Assembly: GCF_019303495.1 (NCBI RefSeq)
Contig: NZ_JAEVFI010000001.1
Location: 248,001-312,000 of the forward strand
Length of the DNA stretch: 64,000 nucleotides
Direction: 5' to 3'
Source: Streptomyces sp. JJ66
GTDB lineage: Bacteria; Actinomycetota; Actinomycetes; Streptomycetales; Streptomycetaceae
Shown here: piece by piece, positions 1-8,437 of the stretch
Layout: each line of letters starts with the position of its first letter
Position numbering within the stretch: the stretch's first letter is position 1
Made by a program: the position numbers and the translations under genes
The notes under the pieces: generated by a model
What the model was told of the DNA's origin: nothing
The model's input: the letters and a program-made list of their open reading frames with translations, nothing else
Databases searched by the model: none

Positions 1-131
1 AGGTCCTCGGCGACGGCCTTGTTGTACTCGTAGCCCAGTACGCTCTTGCCGGTCTTCAGCAGGGCCGCGGTGAGCGTGACGCCGACGTACCCCAGTCCCA
101 CGACGCAGACGTCGTAGTCCGCATTGGACAT
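1..131 (-). CDS. nucleotide-sugar dehydrogenase, 5' end only
   Basis: This is the N-terminal 43 codons of a protein that runs off the left edge. The translation begins MSNADYDVCVVGLGYVGVT, the Rossmann dinucleotide-binding motif (GxGxxG) typical of UDP-glucose/UDP-ManNAc/GDP-mannose 6-dehydrogenases, which oxidise a nucleotide sugar to the uronic acid using NAD. The ATG at 131 was chosen because GGAG lies 6 nt upstream; in-frame ATGs 12 and 15 nt further upstream have no better site. It follows the DUF2156-like gene by 44 nt on the same strand and may be co-transcribed. Whether it belongs to the peptide cluster or to a neighbouring glycan locus cannot be decided from this fragment. Confidence 0.75.
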   Translation of the reverse strand, partial: MSNADYDVCVVGLGYVGVTLTAALLKTGKSVLGYEYNKAVAED

Positions 132-175
132 GGTTGACTCCATCATTTGGCCCCTCGACTTCGACTCGGGTCACA

Positions 176-1336
176 TCAGGCGGCCGACGAGTCGCCGGTG
201 GCGGCCCCGACGACCCAGAAGGTCTTCTCCGGCTTTCCACCCAGTTGACGTTTCTGGTCGTCGAGGCCCTTGACCTCGGAACCGCCAGCGTCCACCTCGC
301 GGATCCCCTGCTCCCACATGAGCCGGAACACGTTCAGCCAGGCGTACTGGGGAATCGCGGTGAATCCGGTGCTGTCCTTGAAGAGGCCGGTCAGCCGCTC
401 CCGGAATCGCATCGTCATCGTGCAGTACAGGGCAGCACGGCGCTCACTGATCCGCTCGCCCGCAAAGAACATCGCGGGGAACTTGTCACCGTCTTCGGTG
501 ACAATGTTTCCGAGATAGGAGAAGTAGTCACACTCGTTATCGCCACCTGGCTTTTTGCGAACAACGGCAAAATAGTCCTCGGGCGTCGAACCGACAACAG
601 CACCCTGTTCGCGACGGGCCTGGAAATAACCCTCCACCACACTTCGAGCACTTTCCTTCTCGGACCCAGAATAACAGTACGGCTCGATTTCGAAGGAGAG
701 GTGCGGATTGCGCTCCAGGAAATTCTGGAACCGCTGGTAGGCCAGCTTGTTCTTGTTCTTGTACTTCCGACGCTCCTCGCCCGCCAGCTTGGCCACCCGA
801 AGATTGCCGTCCGGGTCCCGCTCGAACAGCTCGTCCAGATAGTAGACGCGGTTGGGGTAGGTCTCGTCCTCCTCCGGGGCGCCCAGGTGCCACGGATCAG
901 CTTCGATTCCCGTGAATCCGGCAGCCAGGAAGGCGTCGCGGTCCCCTGCGGACAGGTGCCGCACGTACACCGACTCCTTGGCCAGCCCCGCCGCGCGGAC
1001 CGCGCCGATGAACCCGCGCACCGCCTCGACCCGGTAAGGCCCCTTCGGGGCGACGATGTGGAGGTGTTTGGCGACGTGCCCTTCCTTGCTGAAGTATCCC
1101 ACCCCGAAAATATTGGATCCGTCGTAGTAGACGAGCCCGTTCGGGTGCTTGCTGCTGGCACCCCGTAGATTGTATCCGTTCGCATAGAGCATAAGACCTA
1201 TATGTCCCATGGCGAACGACCCGTCTTTGAATTTCTGAATAACGTCGAAAGAATCCTCGACCGGAGTTATCTGCGGCCCGAAGATGCTTCTCAACCGGTC
1301 CTCGAACTGGTCACGTTCGATCGCGAGAAGGCGCAC
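176..1336 (-). CDS. DUF2156-like (GNAT-fold) acyltransferase, possibly aminoacyl-tRNA dependent
   Basis: 386 aa soluble protein. Residues ~165-215 carry a YLDELF...LAGEERRKYKNKNK segment, and the C-terminus carries a WLNVFRLMWEQGIREVDAGG/GLDDQKRQ stretch. These resemble the 'dLieLkGkkyhkKRN' and 'iNREeDlGleGLRKAK' motifs of DUF2156, the domain that in MprF-type enzymes transfers amino acids from aminoacyl-tRNA. The match is by eye and distant, so the assignment is tentative; an ordinary GNAT acyltransferase is the alternative. The GTG start at 1336 has GGAGG 10 nt upstream. Base composition is lower in GC than its neighbours, and ATA, CTT and CTA codons occur near residues 45-58, which suggests separate acquisition. 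It lies 132 nt downstream of the adenylation gene and has its own candidate promoter. In the cluster it could acylate or aminoacylate the peptide. Confidence 0.45.
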   Translation of the reverse strand: MRLLAIERDQFEDRLRSIFGPQITPVEDSFDVIQKFKDGSFAMGHIGLMLYANGYNLRGASSKHPNGLVYYDGSNIFGVGYFSKEGHVAKHLHIVAPKGPYRVEAVRGFIGAVRAAGLAKESVYVRHLSAGDRDAFLAAGFTGIEADPWHLGAPEEDETYPNRVYYLDELFERDPDGNLRVAKLAGEERRKYKNKNKLAYQRFQNFLERNPHLSFEIEPYCYSGSEKESARSVVEGYFQARREQGAVVGSTPEDYFAVVRKKPGGDNECDYFSYLGNIVTEDGDKFPAMFFAGERISERRAALYCTMTMRFRERLTGLFKDSTGFTAIPQYAWLNVFRLMWEQGIREVDAGGSEVKGLDDQKRQLGGKPEKTFWVVGAATGDSSAA

Positions 1337-1402
1337 CGGTATTCAACCTCCAACAGGCCCCTGGAACTTCGTTCTGAGCCGTGGTCCGTATGCCGCGAGC
1401 CT

Positions 1403-1432
1403 ATCATATTCCGCTCGTCCGACACATATGAA
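1403..1432 (-). promoter_or_regulatory. candidate sigma70-type promoter for the DUF2156-like gene
   Basis: Read on the minus strand, TTCATA (1427-1432, 4/6 to TTGACA) and TATGAT (1403-1408, 5/6 to TATAAT) are separated by 18 nt in an AT-rich patch of the 132-nt gap between the adenylation gene and the DUF2156-like gene. Transcription would start near 1396, about 60 nt before the GTG start. The AT-rich patch is unusual in this sequence, but the call rests on pattern alone. Confidence 0.35.
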
Positions 1433-1468
1433 TTGGATTCTCCGTGGTCTTTCGGAATTCACTGCGGG

Positions 1469-3004
1469 TCACCGGCCAGGCAACACCTCGGCCCGTGAGC
1501 GACGCCCGGCCGGCGCGGGCAGCGCCTTCCGGTCCAGCTTGCCGATGGGCGTGAGGGGCAGTTCGTCCAGCTGGACGAACTGACTGGGCACCATGTGCTC
1601 CGGCAGGCTGCTTCTGAGGTGGTCCCGCAGTTGCGCCCCGGTCGGTGCGGTGGGGCCGGCGGGGGCCGTGTACGCCAGCAGGCGCGGGCCGCCGGGAAGA
1701 TCGTCACGGAGTACCACCGCAGCCTGTACGACACCCGGGCAGGATGTCAACGCCTCTTCTACTTCGCCTAGTTCGACCCGAAAGCCGCGCACCTTGACCT
1801 GGGCGTCCAGTCGCCCGAAGTAGTCCAGCAGGCCGGTTCGAGGGCGCCGGCACACACGGTCCCCGGTCTGGTACATCCGGGCGCCCGGCTCGCCGGAGAA
1901 CGGGTCCGGCAGGAAGCGCTCGGCGGTCAGCCCAGGGCGCCCCTGGTAGCCGCGGGCGACCTGGGCCCCGCCGACGAACAGTTCGCCCGGAGTGCCGTCC
2001 GGCACCTCGCGCAGCTCCTCGTCCAGCACATACGCCCGGACCGCCGGCAGCGGCCGCCCGATGGAGACGAGTTCGTCGTCCCAGTCGAGCAGGGTGGCAG
2101 CCGCCGAGACAGTGGTCTCGGTCGGCCCGTAGATGTTGAACACCTCGCTCACCCCGCGAGCCCGTAGCTCGGCGAGCAGCGCCCTGGGCATGGCCTCGCC
2201 GCCGGTGAGCACCGCCTTGATCCGCGGCGGCGGCCCCCCCAGGGCCACCATCTGCGCGAGGGCCGAGGGGACCGCGCACACCGCGTCCCCGGCGACCCAG
2301 CTGTCCGGCTCGACCAGGGAGAACACGTCCTGGGCGAGCATCACATGGCCTCCCGCGTGGAGAGGGACAAAGACATCGCACACCGAGAGGTCGAACGACA
2401 TGGGGCAGGTGGCCACCATGGTGGTGGCGGCAACCGGCCCCAGCAAGGCCGCCGCCGCGGTGATGAACTCGCTCATCGCCGCCCGGGGCACCAGCACCCC
2501 CTTGGGCCGACCGGTGGACCCCGACGTGTAGATCACGTAGGCGAGTTGTCCGCCGAGTGCCGGGCCGGACGGGGCGGGGGTCGGGCCGTTTGGCCCGACC
2601 TCCACCAGTTCCTCCAGCACCAGTTCCGGACCGTCGTAGTCCAGCGTGCCGGCGTGCCGCCGCTCGGCCAGCACGGCCGCCGCGCTGGAGTCCTTGAGCA
2701 TGTAGCCGATCCGGTCGGCCGGATAGGCCGGGTCCAGCGGGACGTAGGCGGCGCCCGCCTTGAGGATGCCCAGGAGGGCGGCGAGCATCTCCGGGGTGCG
2801 GTCGGCGAGAACGGCGACCCGGCTCTCCGCCCCGACGCCCAACACCCGCAGGCGCCCGGCGATGCGGTCGGCCGCCGCTCCCAGTTCGCCGTACGTCCAG
2901 GTACGCCCCTCGCCGGTGACCGCGGGCCGCCCGGGCTCCCGGCTCACCCACCGCCCGAAGGCGGTGACGATGTCGACGACCGGTTCAGCGCTCGGTTTCG
3001 GCAT
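1469..3004 (-). CDS. free-standing NRPS adenylation domain
   Basis: 511 aa. Activates an amino acid as the aminoacyl-AMP for loading onto a carrier protein encoded elsewhere. The adenylation core motifs are present in order: A3 YTSGSTGRPKG, A4 SFDLSVCDVF, A5 NIYGPTETT, A7 YQTGD, A8 GRLDAQVKVRGFRVE and A10 PIGKLDRKAL with its lysine. The protein stops shortly after A10, so there is no carrier domain. It must load in trans; the obvious partners without their own A domain are the free PCP (38216-38551) and the terminal T of the FAAL protein. Hand alignment to GrsA gives a specificity string of about D-L-C-A-L-G-I-V-S-K, which I cannot match to a substrate. The ATG at 3004 follows a strong GAGGAGG; a longer in-frame extension is rejected. 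The start overlaps the UvrA-like stop by 20 nt, indicating translational coupling. Confidence 0.9.
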   Translation of the reverse strand: MPKPSAEPVVDIVTAFGRWVSREPGRPAVTGEGRTWTYGELGAAADRIAGRLRVLGVGAESRVAVLADRTPEMLAALLGILKAGAAYVPLDPAYPADRIGYMLKDSSAAAVLAERRHAGTLDYDGPELVLEELVEVGPNGPTPAPSGPALGGQLAYVIYTSGSTGRPKGVLVPRAAMSEFITAAAALLGPVAATTMVATCPMSFDLSVCDVFVPLHAGGHVMLAQDVFSLVEPDSWVAGDAVCAVPSALAQMVALGGPPPRIKAVLTGGEAMPRALLAELRARGVSEVFNIYGPTETTVSAAATLLDWDDELVSIGRPLPAVRAYVLDEELREVPDGTPGELFVGGAQVARGYQGRPGLTAERFLPDPFSGEPGARMYQTGDRVCRRPRTGLLDYFGRLDAQVKVRGFRVELGEVEEALTSCPGVVQAAVVLRDDLPGGPRLLAYTAPAGPTAPTGAQLRDHLRSSLPEHMVPSQFVQLDELPLTPIGKLDRKALPAPAGRRSRAEVLPGR

Positions 3005-5792
3005 GGTGGCCTCCTCTGCTCGACATGACGTGGAGCTGGCGGTCCAGATAGGGCGCCAGGGCACTCTTGGGGTGGGCGGCGACCTCATCCGGCGGGCCGG
3101 CGGCAACCAGTTCCCCACCGTGCTCCCCGCCACCCGGCCCCAGGTCGACGATCCAGTCGCAGGACGCGGCGAACTCGACGCTGTGCTCGATCACCACCAC
3201 GGTGTTACCCAGGTCCACTAGGTCGTGGACGACACCGAGCAGCACCTCCACGTCGGAGAAGTGCAGCCCGGTGGTCGGCTCATCGATCAGGTAGAGGGTT
3301 CGGCCGTCGCCACGGCCCATCAGCTCCCGGGCGAGCTTGAGCCGCTGGGCCTCGCCGCCGCTGAGGGTGGTGGTGTCCTGGCCGAGCCGGAGGTAGCCAA
3401 GTCCCACCTGGCACAGCATCCCCAACGAGTGCGCGATCACCGGCACGTCCCGGAACACTTCCAGCGCCTCCGCGACCTCCAGGTCAAGGGTCTCGCTGAT
3501 GTTCCGTCCCCGACAGGTGACCTCCAGGACCCGCGGGTGGTAGCGGAGGCCGTCGCAGGAGGGGCAGCGCATCGAGAAGTCCGCGAGGAAGAGCATCTCG
3601 ACGCGGATGGTGCCCTTACCCGCGCACCGGTCGCAGCGACCGCCCCTGTCGGTGTTGAAGCTGAACATGGCGGTGGACCATCTGCGCCGGACGGCCTCGT
3701 CGGTCTTCGCGAAGAGCTTGCGGATCTCGTCGAACACGCCCACATAGGTGGCCGGCGTCGAGCGGGAGGAGGCGCCGATGGACTCCTGAGTGACCGTGGC
3801 CACCCGGCTGAACTGTTCCCAGCCGGTCAGCTCGGTGAACGGCCCGGTGGGAGCGTGTCGGCGGCTCAGCGCCCGCTCCAGGGCTGGCTGCAGGGTACGG
3901 GTGATCAGGGAGCTCTTGCCGCTGCCGCTCACCCCGGTCACACACGTCAGCAGGCCGGCCGGCAGGGCCGCGTCCACCCCGCGCAGGTTGTGCAGATGTG
4001 CCCCGCGGATGGTCAGCCAGGCGTCGCCGGGCTGCCGCCGGGCCGCCCGGGGGGAGCCGACGACCTGCTCCCCACGCAGGTATGCGGCGGTCCGAGAGCT
4101 GGGGTGGCCGATCACCTCGGCCGTGGGGCCCGCCGCGATCACCGTCCCGCCCCGGGTGCCCGCGCCCGGCCCCAGGTCGACGAGGTGGTCGGCGGACTCC
4201 ATGGTCTCCTGGTCGTGCTCGACGACCAGTACCGTGTTGCCCGCGTCGGCCAGCTGGCGCAGCAGGGCGATCAGCCGCGCGTTGTCCCGGGCGTGCAGCC
4301 CGATGGACGGCTCGTCCAGCACGTAGGTGACGCCGACGAGGCCGCAGCCGAGCTGCCGGGCCAGCCGGAGCCGTTGGCCCTCGCCTGCGGACAGGGTGGG
4401 CGCCGCGCGGTCGAGCGAGAGGTATCCCAGGCCCACGTCGAGCATGAAGGTCAGCCGGGTGCCGATCTGCGCCAGCAGTTCCTCGGCCAGGTCGGCCAGG
4501 AAGGTCGGGGCGAGCTCGGCGCGCACCGCTGCCAGCCACTCGACCAGCCGTGCGACCGGCAGCGCGTTCACCTCGGCGATGTTCAGGTCCGCCAAGCGCA
4601 CGGCAAGTGCCTCGGGATGGTGGCGGGTACCGCCGCAGCCGGTGCAGCCGTGAGCGGACATGAACGCCTGGTAGAAGGACTTGCGTTCGGGCGAGTCAGC
4701 TTCCCGGAACAGCCGCTCCAGGTGCTGGGTCAGACCGTCGAAGGGCTTGGCCGCCAGCTCTCGGGTGAGCGGCTCGGGCAGGGGGCGCTCGGTGGAGCCG
4801 CTGAGGACCAGCTCCCGCACGCCCTCGGGGAGCAGGTGCCAGGGCGTATCCAGTCCGGCGCCGGCGCGTTCCAGCACGGTGGGCAGCTCGCGCAGCGGCC
4901 ACCAGGTCTTCTTGCTGCGGGTGCGGTCACCGAAGAAGGTCAGCGCGCCGGAGCGCACGGAGGCTTCGGGATCGCCGACCAGCAGGCCCGGATCGACCCG
5001 GTAGGTGAAGCCCAGCCCTTGGCAGTCCTCGCACATCCCGGCCGGGGAGTTCGGCGTGAACCACTGCGAGGATGTGGCCCGGACCTCCGTCCCGCAGGCG
5101 GGGCAGATCCAGCCGCCCGTCAGGTGGCGGATCTGACGGCCGTCCCGGAGGGCGACCAGCCGGCTCCCCTCGCGGTGGGCGGCCTCGATGACCTGCCGCG
5201 CTCGGGCCAGCTCCTCGTCGTTCGGGCAGGCCGGGAGAAGCAGTACGCGTTCGGCCGTCAGCTCGTCGGCCGCCTCGGCGGCGGGCCGCACCAGTTCCAG
5301 CGGGCCGGCCGCGGCGGCCACCGCGAGGGCTCGCAGGTGCTCGGCGACGTCACGCGGATGGACATCCTGCCCGCATCCGCGGCATTCGTGCCGCCCGGCA
5401 CGGGCGTACAACAGGCGCAATCGGTCCGAGATCTCGGTGATCGTGCCCACATTCGACCGGGGGTTGCGGCTGATGGTCCGCTGCTCAATGGCCACGGTCG
5501 GACTCAGGCCGCTGATCCACTCCACCGCGGGCTTGGGGACCTTGGGCAGCTTGCGACGCACGTATGCGGACAGGCTGTCAAGGTACTGGCGATAGCCCTC
5601 GGCGTAGATCGTGTCGAAGGCCAGCGAGGACTTGCCGCTTCCCGAGACGCCGGTGAACACCGTCACCCCGTGCCGCGGCACGGCCAGCTCCTCGATCCGC
5701 AGGTTGTGCTCGCGTACTCCGCGGAGCACGATCCAGTCGCGCGGGTCGAATGCGGCGGGGCGTGTGCCACCGCCGTGGTCGGCCTTGCTCAT
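2985..5792 (-). CDS. UvrA-like excinuclease subunit, probable self-resistance protein
   Basis: About 935 aa with two ABC ATPase units. Walker A GVSGSGKSS occurs at residues ~48-56 and again in the second half (GVSGSGKSSLITRT). ABC signature regions (LSAGEGQRLRLARQL, LSGGEAQRLKLARELM) and CxxC zinc-finger pairs (CRGCG, CPACG, CDRC...CPSC) are all present, so the fold appears complete. In antibiotic clusters, UvrA-like proteins (DrrC in daunorubicin, Ecm16 in echinomycin) protect the producer against DNA-binding products; that role is inferred here. The start is ATG at 5792 with GGTGAG just upstream; a GTG nine bases earlier (5801), preceded by AGGAAG at 5 nt, is equally plausible. It follows the degenerate C*-A* gene by about 20-29 nt. 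A housekeeping UvrA is unlikely given its position inside the NRPS operon. Confidence 0.85.
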   Translation of the reverse strand: MSKADHGGGTRPAAFDPRDWIVLRGVREHNLRIEELAVPRHGVTVFTGVSGSGKSSLAFDTIYAEGYRQYLDSLSAYVRRKLPKVPKPAVEWISGLSPTVAIEQRTISRNPRSNVGTITEISDRLRLLYARAGRHECRGCGQDVHPRDVAEHLRALAVAAAAGPLELVRPAAEAADELTAERVLLLPACPNDEELARARQVIEAAHREGSRLVALRDGRQIRHLTGGWICPACGTEVRATSSQWFTPNSPAGMCEDCQGLGFTYRVDPGLLVGDPEASVRSGALTFFGDRTRSKKTWWPLRELPTVLERAGAGLDTPWHLLPEGVRELVLSGSTERPLPEPLTRELAAKPFDGLTQHLERLFREADSPERKSFYQAFMSAHGCTGCGGTRHHPEALAVRLADLNIAEVNALPVARLVEWLAAVRAELAPTFLADLAEELLAQIGTRLTFMLDVGLGYLSLDRAAPTLSAGEGQRLRLARQLGCGLVGVTYVLDEPSIGLHARDNARLIALLRQLADAGNTVLVVEHDQETMESADHLVDLGPGAGTRGGTVIAAGPTAEVIGHPSSRTAAYLRGEQVVGSPRAARRQPGDAWLTIRGAHLHNLRGVDAALPAGLLTCVTGVSGSGKSSLITRTLQPALERALSRRHAPTGPFTELTGWEQFSRVATVTQESIGASSRSTPATYVGVFDEIRKLFAKTDEAVRRRWSTAMFSFNTDRGGRCDRCAGKGTIRVEMLFLADFSMRCPSCDGLRYHPRVLEVTCRGRNISETLDLEVAEALEVFRDVPVIAHSLGMLCQVGLGYLRLGQDTTTLSGGEAQRLKLARELMGRGDGRTLYLIDEPTTGLHFSDVEVLLGVVHDLVDLGNTVVVIEHSVEFAASCDWIVDLGPGGGEHGGELVAAGPPDEVAAHPKSALAPYLDRQLHVMSSRGGHHAETER

Positions 5793-5821
5793 TACACTCA
5801 CCAGTTCTTCCTGGACGTCGT

Positions 5822-8434
5822 TCAGTGATGCGGGCGCGGCCCGCCGGCCGGCGGCTCCACTACCAGCGCGGCAGGGCGCAGGTACCCGGGGAGCAGGGTG
5901 CGCGAGCGCTTGGTCAGTGCCGCTGTGTCCAGGGCGGCACTGATGCCGTCGTCCGAGAGGCGGGGAGTGACCCGGGCGGTCAGCACGCCGTCGGTGTCGA
6001 ACCAGACGCGGGCGTCGGCCACTTCGGGCAGGGACGTCAGGGCCCAGCGGCTCTCGGCGGGCCGGACGGTGTAGCCCGCCGCGTCGATCCGCTGGTCGGC
6101 CCGGTCGCCGAGCAGTTCCAGACCGCCGTCCGCCGTCTCGCGGGCGAGCAGTCCGGTCGTACACGCGCCGCCGGGGACCGCCGGCCCCGCCGCGTGCAGT
6201 TCGCCGACGGCGCCCGGAAGCGCCCGGCGCCCGGTCGCGTCGATGGGCCACAAAGCGGGCTGGAGCGGGGCGGTGGCGTCAGCGGAGCCCTGCGGGGCCG
6301 CAGCCAGCGCCGGACCGCGGCCACGGTCGGGACCGGCCGGGACCGGCCACAGAGAGAGGCCGGCGGGCCCCACGGCACGCAGCACCACCGGGGCCGCAGG
6401 GCCGGTCAGGGTCGGAAGCCTGCCGTGCTCACCGGTGACCACCAGGGTGCGGAGCCTGGCCGCGTCCGCGGGGGCGACCCGGTGCAGGACATCGGCCGGC
6501 AGGACCGCGACGTCCACTCCGTCGACCGGCCAGGTGCCCGCAGGACCCGAGTGGGTGACGGCGGTCGCCCCTGCGGAGAGCGGCATCAGCAGTTGGAGTA
6601 GAACGGACACGGTGCCGGGCGGAGCGGCGGCCAGGCACCGGGTGCCCGGCCCGGCCTGGCAGCGGCCGGCCCAGAGACGGGCCAGCGCAGCCAGCACGGC
6701 GGGCTCCAGCCCAGGTCCCGTCCCGGTGGCGACGTCCCGGCAGTCACGGAGCGCGGCGAGCAGGCGGACGGCGGATTCGGTGGTGGGTGCCACGGCCTTG
6801 AGCGGCAGTGGGCCGTCGGCCGGGGAGCCCTGCGGCACCTCGGCAACCTGCTGCCACAGCTCCCCGTAGGTCACACGGCCCGCCGGGGTCTCCAGGGCAG
6901 TGTCGTGGGGGCGCAGCTCCGCGGCGCGGCGCACCATCGCGGCCACGTCCCGTGCGGTGTCCCCCTCCACCGCCCCGCCCGGGGTGCCGGCCCGCGCGGC
7001 AGGCGGTACGCGGGCCGGGACAGCCAAGTCGGCGGTCTCGGCCCCGGGGCGGTCGAGCGCCTCGATGAGCAGTTCCTCGTACTGGGCCACCAGGCGGGCG
7101 GCACCCGCCTCGGTGAACAGGTCCTCGGCGAGCACGAACTGCACGGCCAGGGTGTCCGGCTTCTCCACGAGCCGGACCTCGATGTCGAACGCGCTGGACG
7201 CCGTGGGCTCGCCGACGCGGGTGAAGTCAACGCGCAACTCTCCAAGGTCGGCGCCGGCAACGGAGTTCCTCGCGTGCACGCTGAGGACCATCACCTGGGT
7301 GACAGGGTTGTGGCTCTCCTCGCGCCGCGGCCGTAGCCGCCCAGTGATGCGGTGTGCGGGCATGTCGGCGTGCTCCTGCGCCTCCAGGACGGCGGCACGG
7401 GTGGCGGCGAGCAAGTCCCGGAAGGTGGCCGCCGGATTCTGCGGCGCGACCACCACCGAGATCATGTTGCCGAAGTCGCCGATCAGGTGCTCCACCTCAG
7501 GACGGGTCCGGTAGGCGGTGAGCGTGCCGAGGGCAAACGCGGGCTGCCCGGTGGCCCGGCCGAGCAACAGGTGGAGGACGGCCGTGAGAGCGATGTACGT
7601 GGTCACCCCGGACTCCCGGCACAGGGCGCGCAGTCGCTCGCTGACCGTCGTGTCCAGGTGGAGTTCGAGGACTCGCCCGCGGAAGGAGCGGACGGCGGGG
7701 CGGGGCAGGTCGGCCGGCAGGTCGAGGAGGGCGGGCAGGCCGCTCAGCCGCGACTCCCAGTAGCCGAACTCGGCCTCCATCCTGGCCTCGTCCATCCACC
7801 GGCGCTGCCACAGCGAGAAGTCGGAGTACTGCACCGGCAGCGGGCTCAGCGGGGAGGGGCGCCCAGCCCTGAACGCCGTGTAGAGCTCGCCCACCTCGTT
7901 CACCAGCACGCGGATGGACCAGTCGTCAAAGGCGATCTGATGTGTCGTCAGGGCCAGTACCGCGCTTTCCTCGCCGGTCCGCAGCAGCAGGGCCCTAAGC
8001 AGCCGGCCCTCGGCGAGCACGAACGGTCTCGTCCGCTCCTGCTCGACCAGGCTGACGAGTTCCGCCTGCTGCCGGTCCGCCGGCACCTCCCGCAGGTCGT
8101 GCTCGGTGACCATCGGTCCGGCCGGGGGTTCCTCGGCTGCCTGGACAGCGGCGCGACCCAGGACGTGGAAGCCGGTGCGCAGGATCTCGTGGCGGGTGAC
8201 GATCTCGCGGAGCACCCGGTCCAGCACGGCGACGTCGAGGGGGCCGTCGAGCCGGAGAGTGGCGGAGACGTTGAACATCGGCGACGCGGGTTTCAACCGG
8301 CTGTTCCACCACACCCACTCCTGGGTGTAGGAGAGCGGGAAGAGGTTCATGACACTTCCCTCCTGCTCCACCAGGCGGCCCAGCCGGCCGCGGTCCGCCG
8401 GAGTGAGGGCGGCGAGCTTCTCGGTCCAGCGCAT
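5822..8434 (-). CDS. degenerate condensation-adenylation protein (C*-A*), probably non-catalytic
   Basis: 870 aa. Residues ~30-480 form a condensation-domain fold, but the HHxxxDG active site reads H165-Q-I-A-F-D170-D: the second histidine, the one needed for catalysis, is glutamine. Residues ~490-870 keep only an outline of an adenylation domain. There is an A1-like VTYGELW, a remnant of A8 (GDRADQRIDAAGYTVRPAE) and an A9-like tail, but no A3 phosphate-binding TSGSTGxPKG, no recognisable A5 and no A10 lysine; the protein ends in GGPRPHH. No carrier domain follows. The reading frame is intact with normal codon use and a good ribosome site (GGGAAGGG, 7 nt from ATG), so it is a maintained gene rather than a pseudogene. 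It may be a scaffold or partner for the C-A-T protein encoded 3 nt upstream. Confidence 0.85.
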   Translation of the reverse strand: MRWTEKLAALTPADRGRLGRLVEQEGSVMNLFPLSYTQEWVWWNSRLKPASPMFNVSATLRLDGPLDVAVLDRVLREIVTRHEILRTGFHVLGRAAVQAAEEPPAGPMVTEHDLREVPADRQQAELVSLVEQERTRPFVLAEGRLLRALLLRTGEESAVLALTTHQIAFDDWSIRVLVNEVGELYTAFRAGRPSPLSPLPVQYSDFSLWQRRWMDEARMEAEFGYWESRLSGLPALLDLPADLPRPAVRSFRGRVLELHLDTTVSERLRALCRESGVTTYIALTAVLHLLLGRATGQPAFALGTLTAYRTRPEVEHLIGDFGNMISVVVAPQNPAATFRDLLAATRAAVLEAQEHADMPAHRITGRLRPRREESHNPVTQVMVLSVHARNSVAGADLGELRVDFTRVGEPTASSAFDIEVRLVEKPDTLAVQFVLAEDLFTEAGAARLVAQYEELLIEALDRPGAETADLAVPARVPPAARAGTPGGAVEGDTARDVAAMVRRAAELRPHDTALETPAGRVTYGELWQQVAEVPQGSPADGPLPLKAVAPTTESAVRLLAALRDCRDVATGTGPGLEPAVLAALARLWAGRCQAGPGTRCLAAAPPGTVSVLLQLLMPLSAGATAVTHSGPAGTWPVDGVDVAVLPADVLHRVAPADAARLRTLVVTGEHGRLPTLTGPAAPVVLRAVGPAGLSLWPVPAGPDRGRGPALAAAPQGSADATAPLQPALWPIDATGRRALPGAVGELHAAGPAVPGGACTTGLLARETADGGLELLGDRADQRIDAAGYTVRPAESRWALTSLPEVADARVWFDTDGVLTARVTPRLSDDGISAALDTAALTKRSRTLLPGYLRPAALVVEPPAGGPRPHH

Positions 8435-8437
8435 CGG

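Noticed and set aside
3225..5828. 867-codon plus-strand open frame across the UvrA-like gene.
   Set aside because: Shadow of the UvrA-like coding sequence; no ribosome site or recognisable domain.
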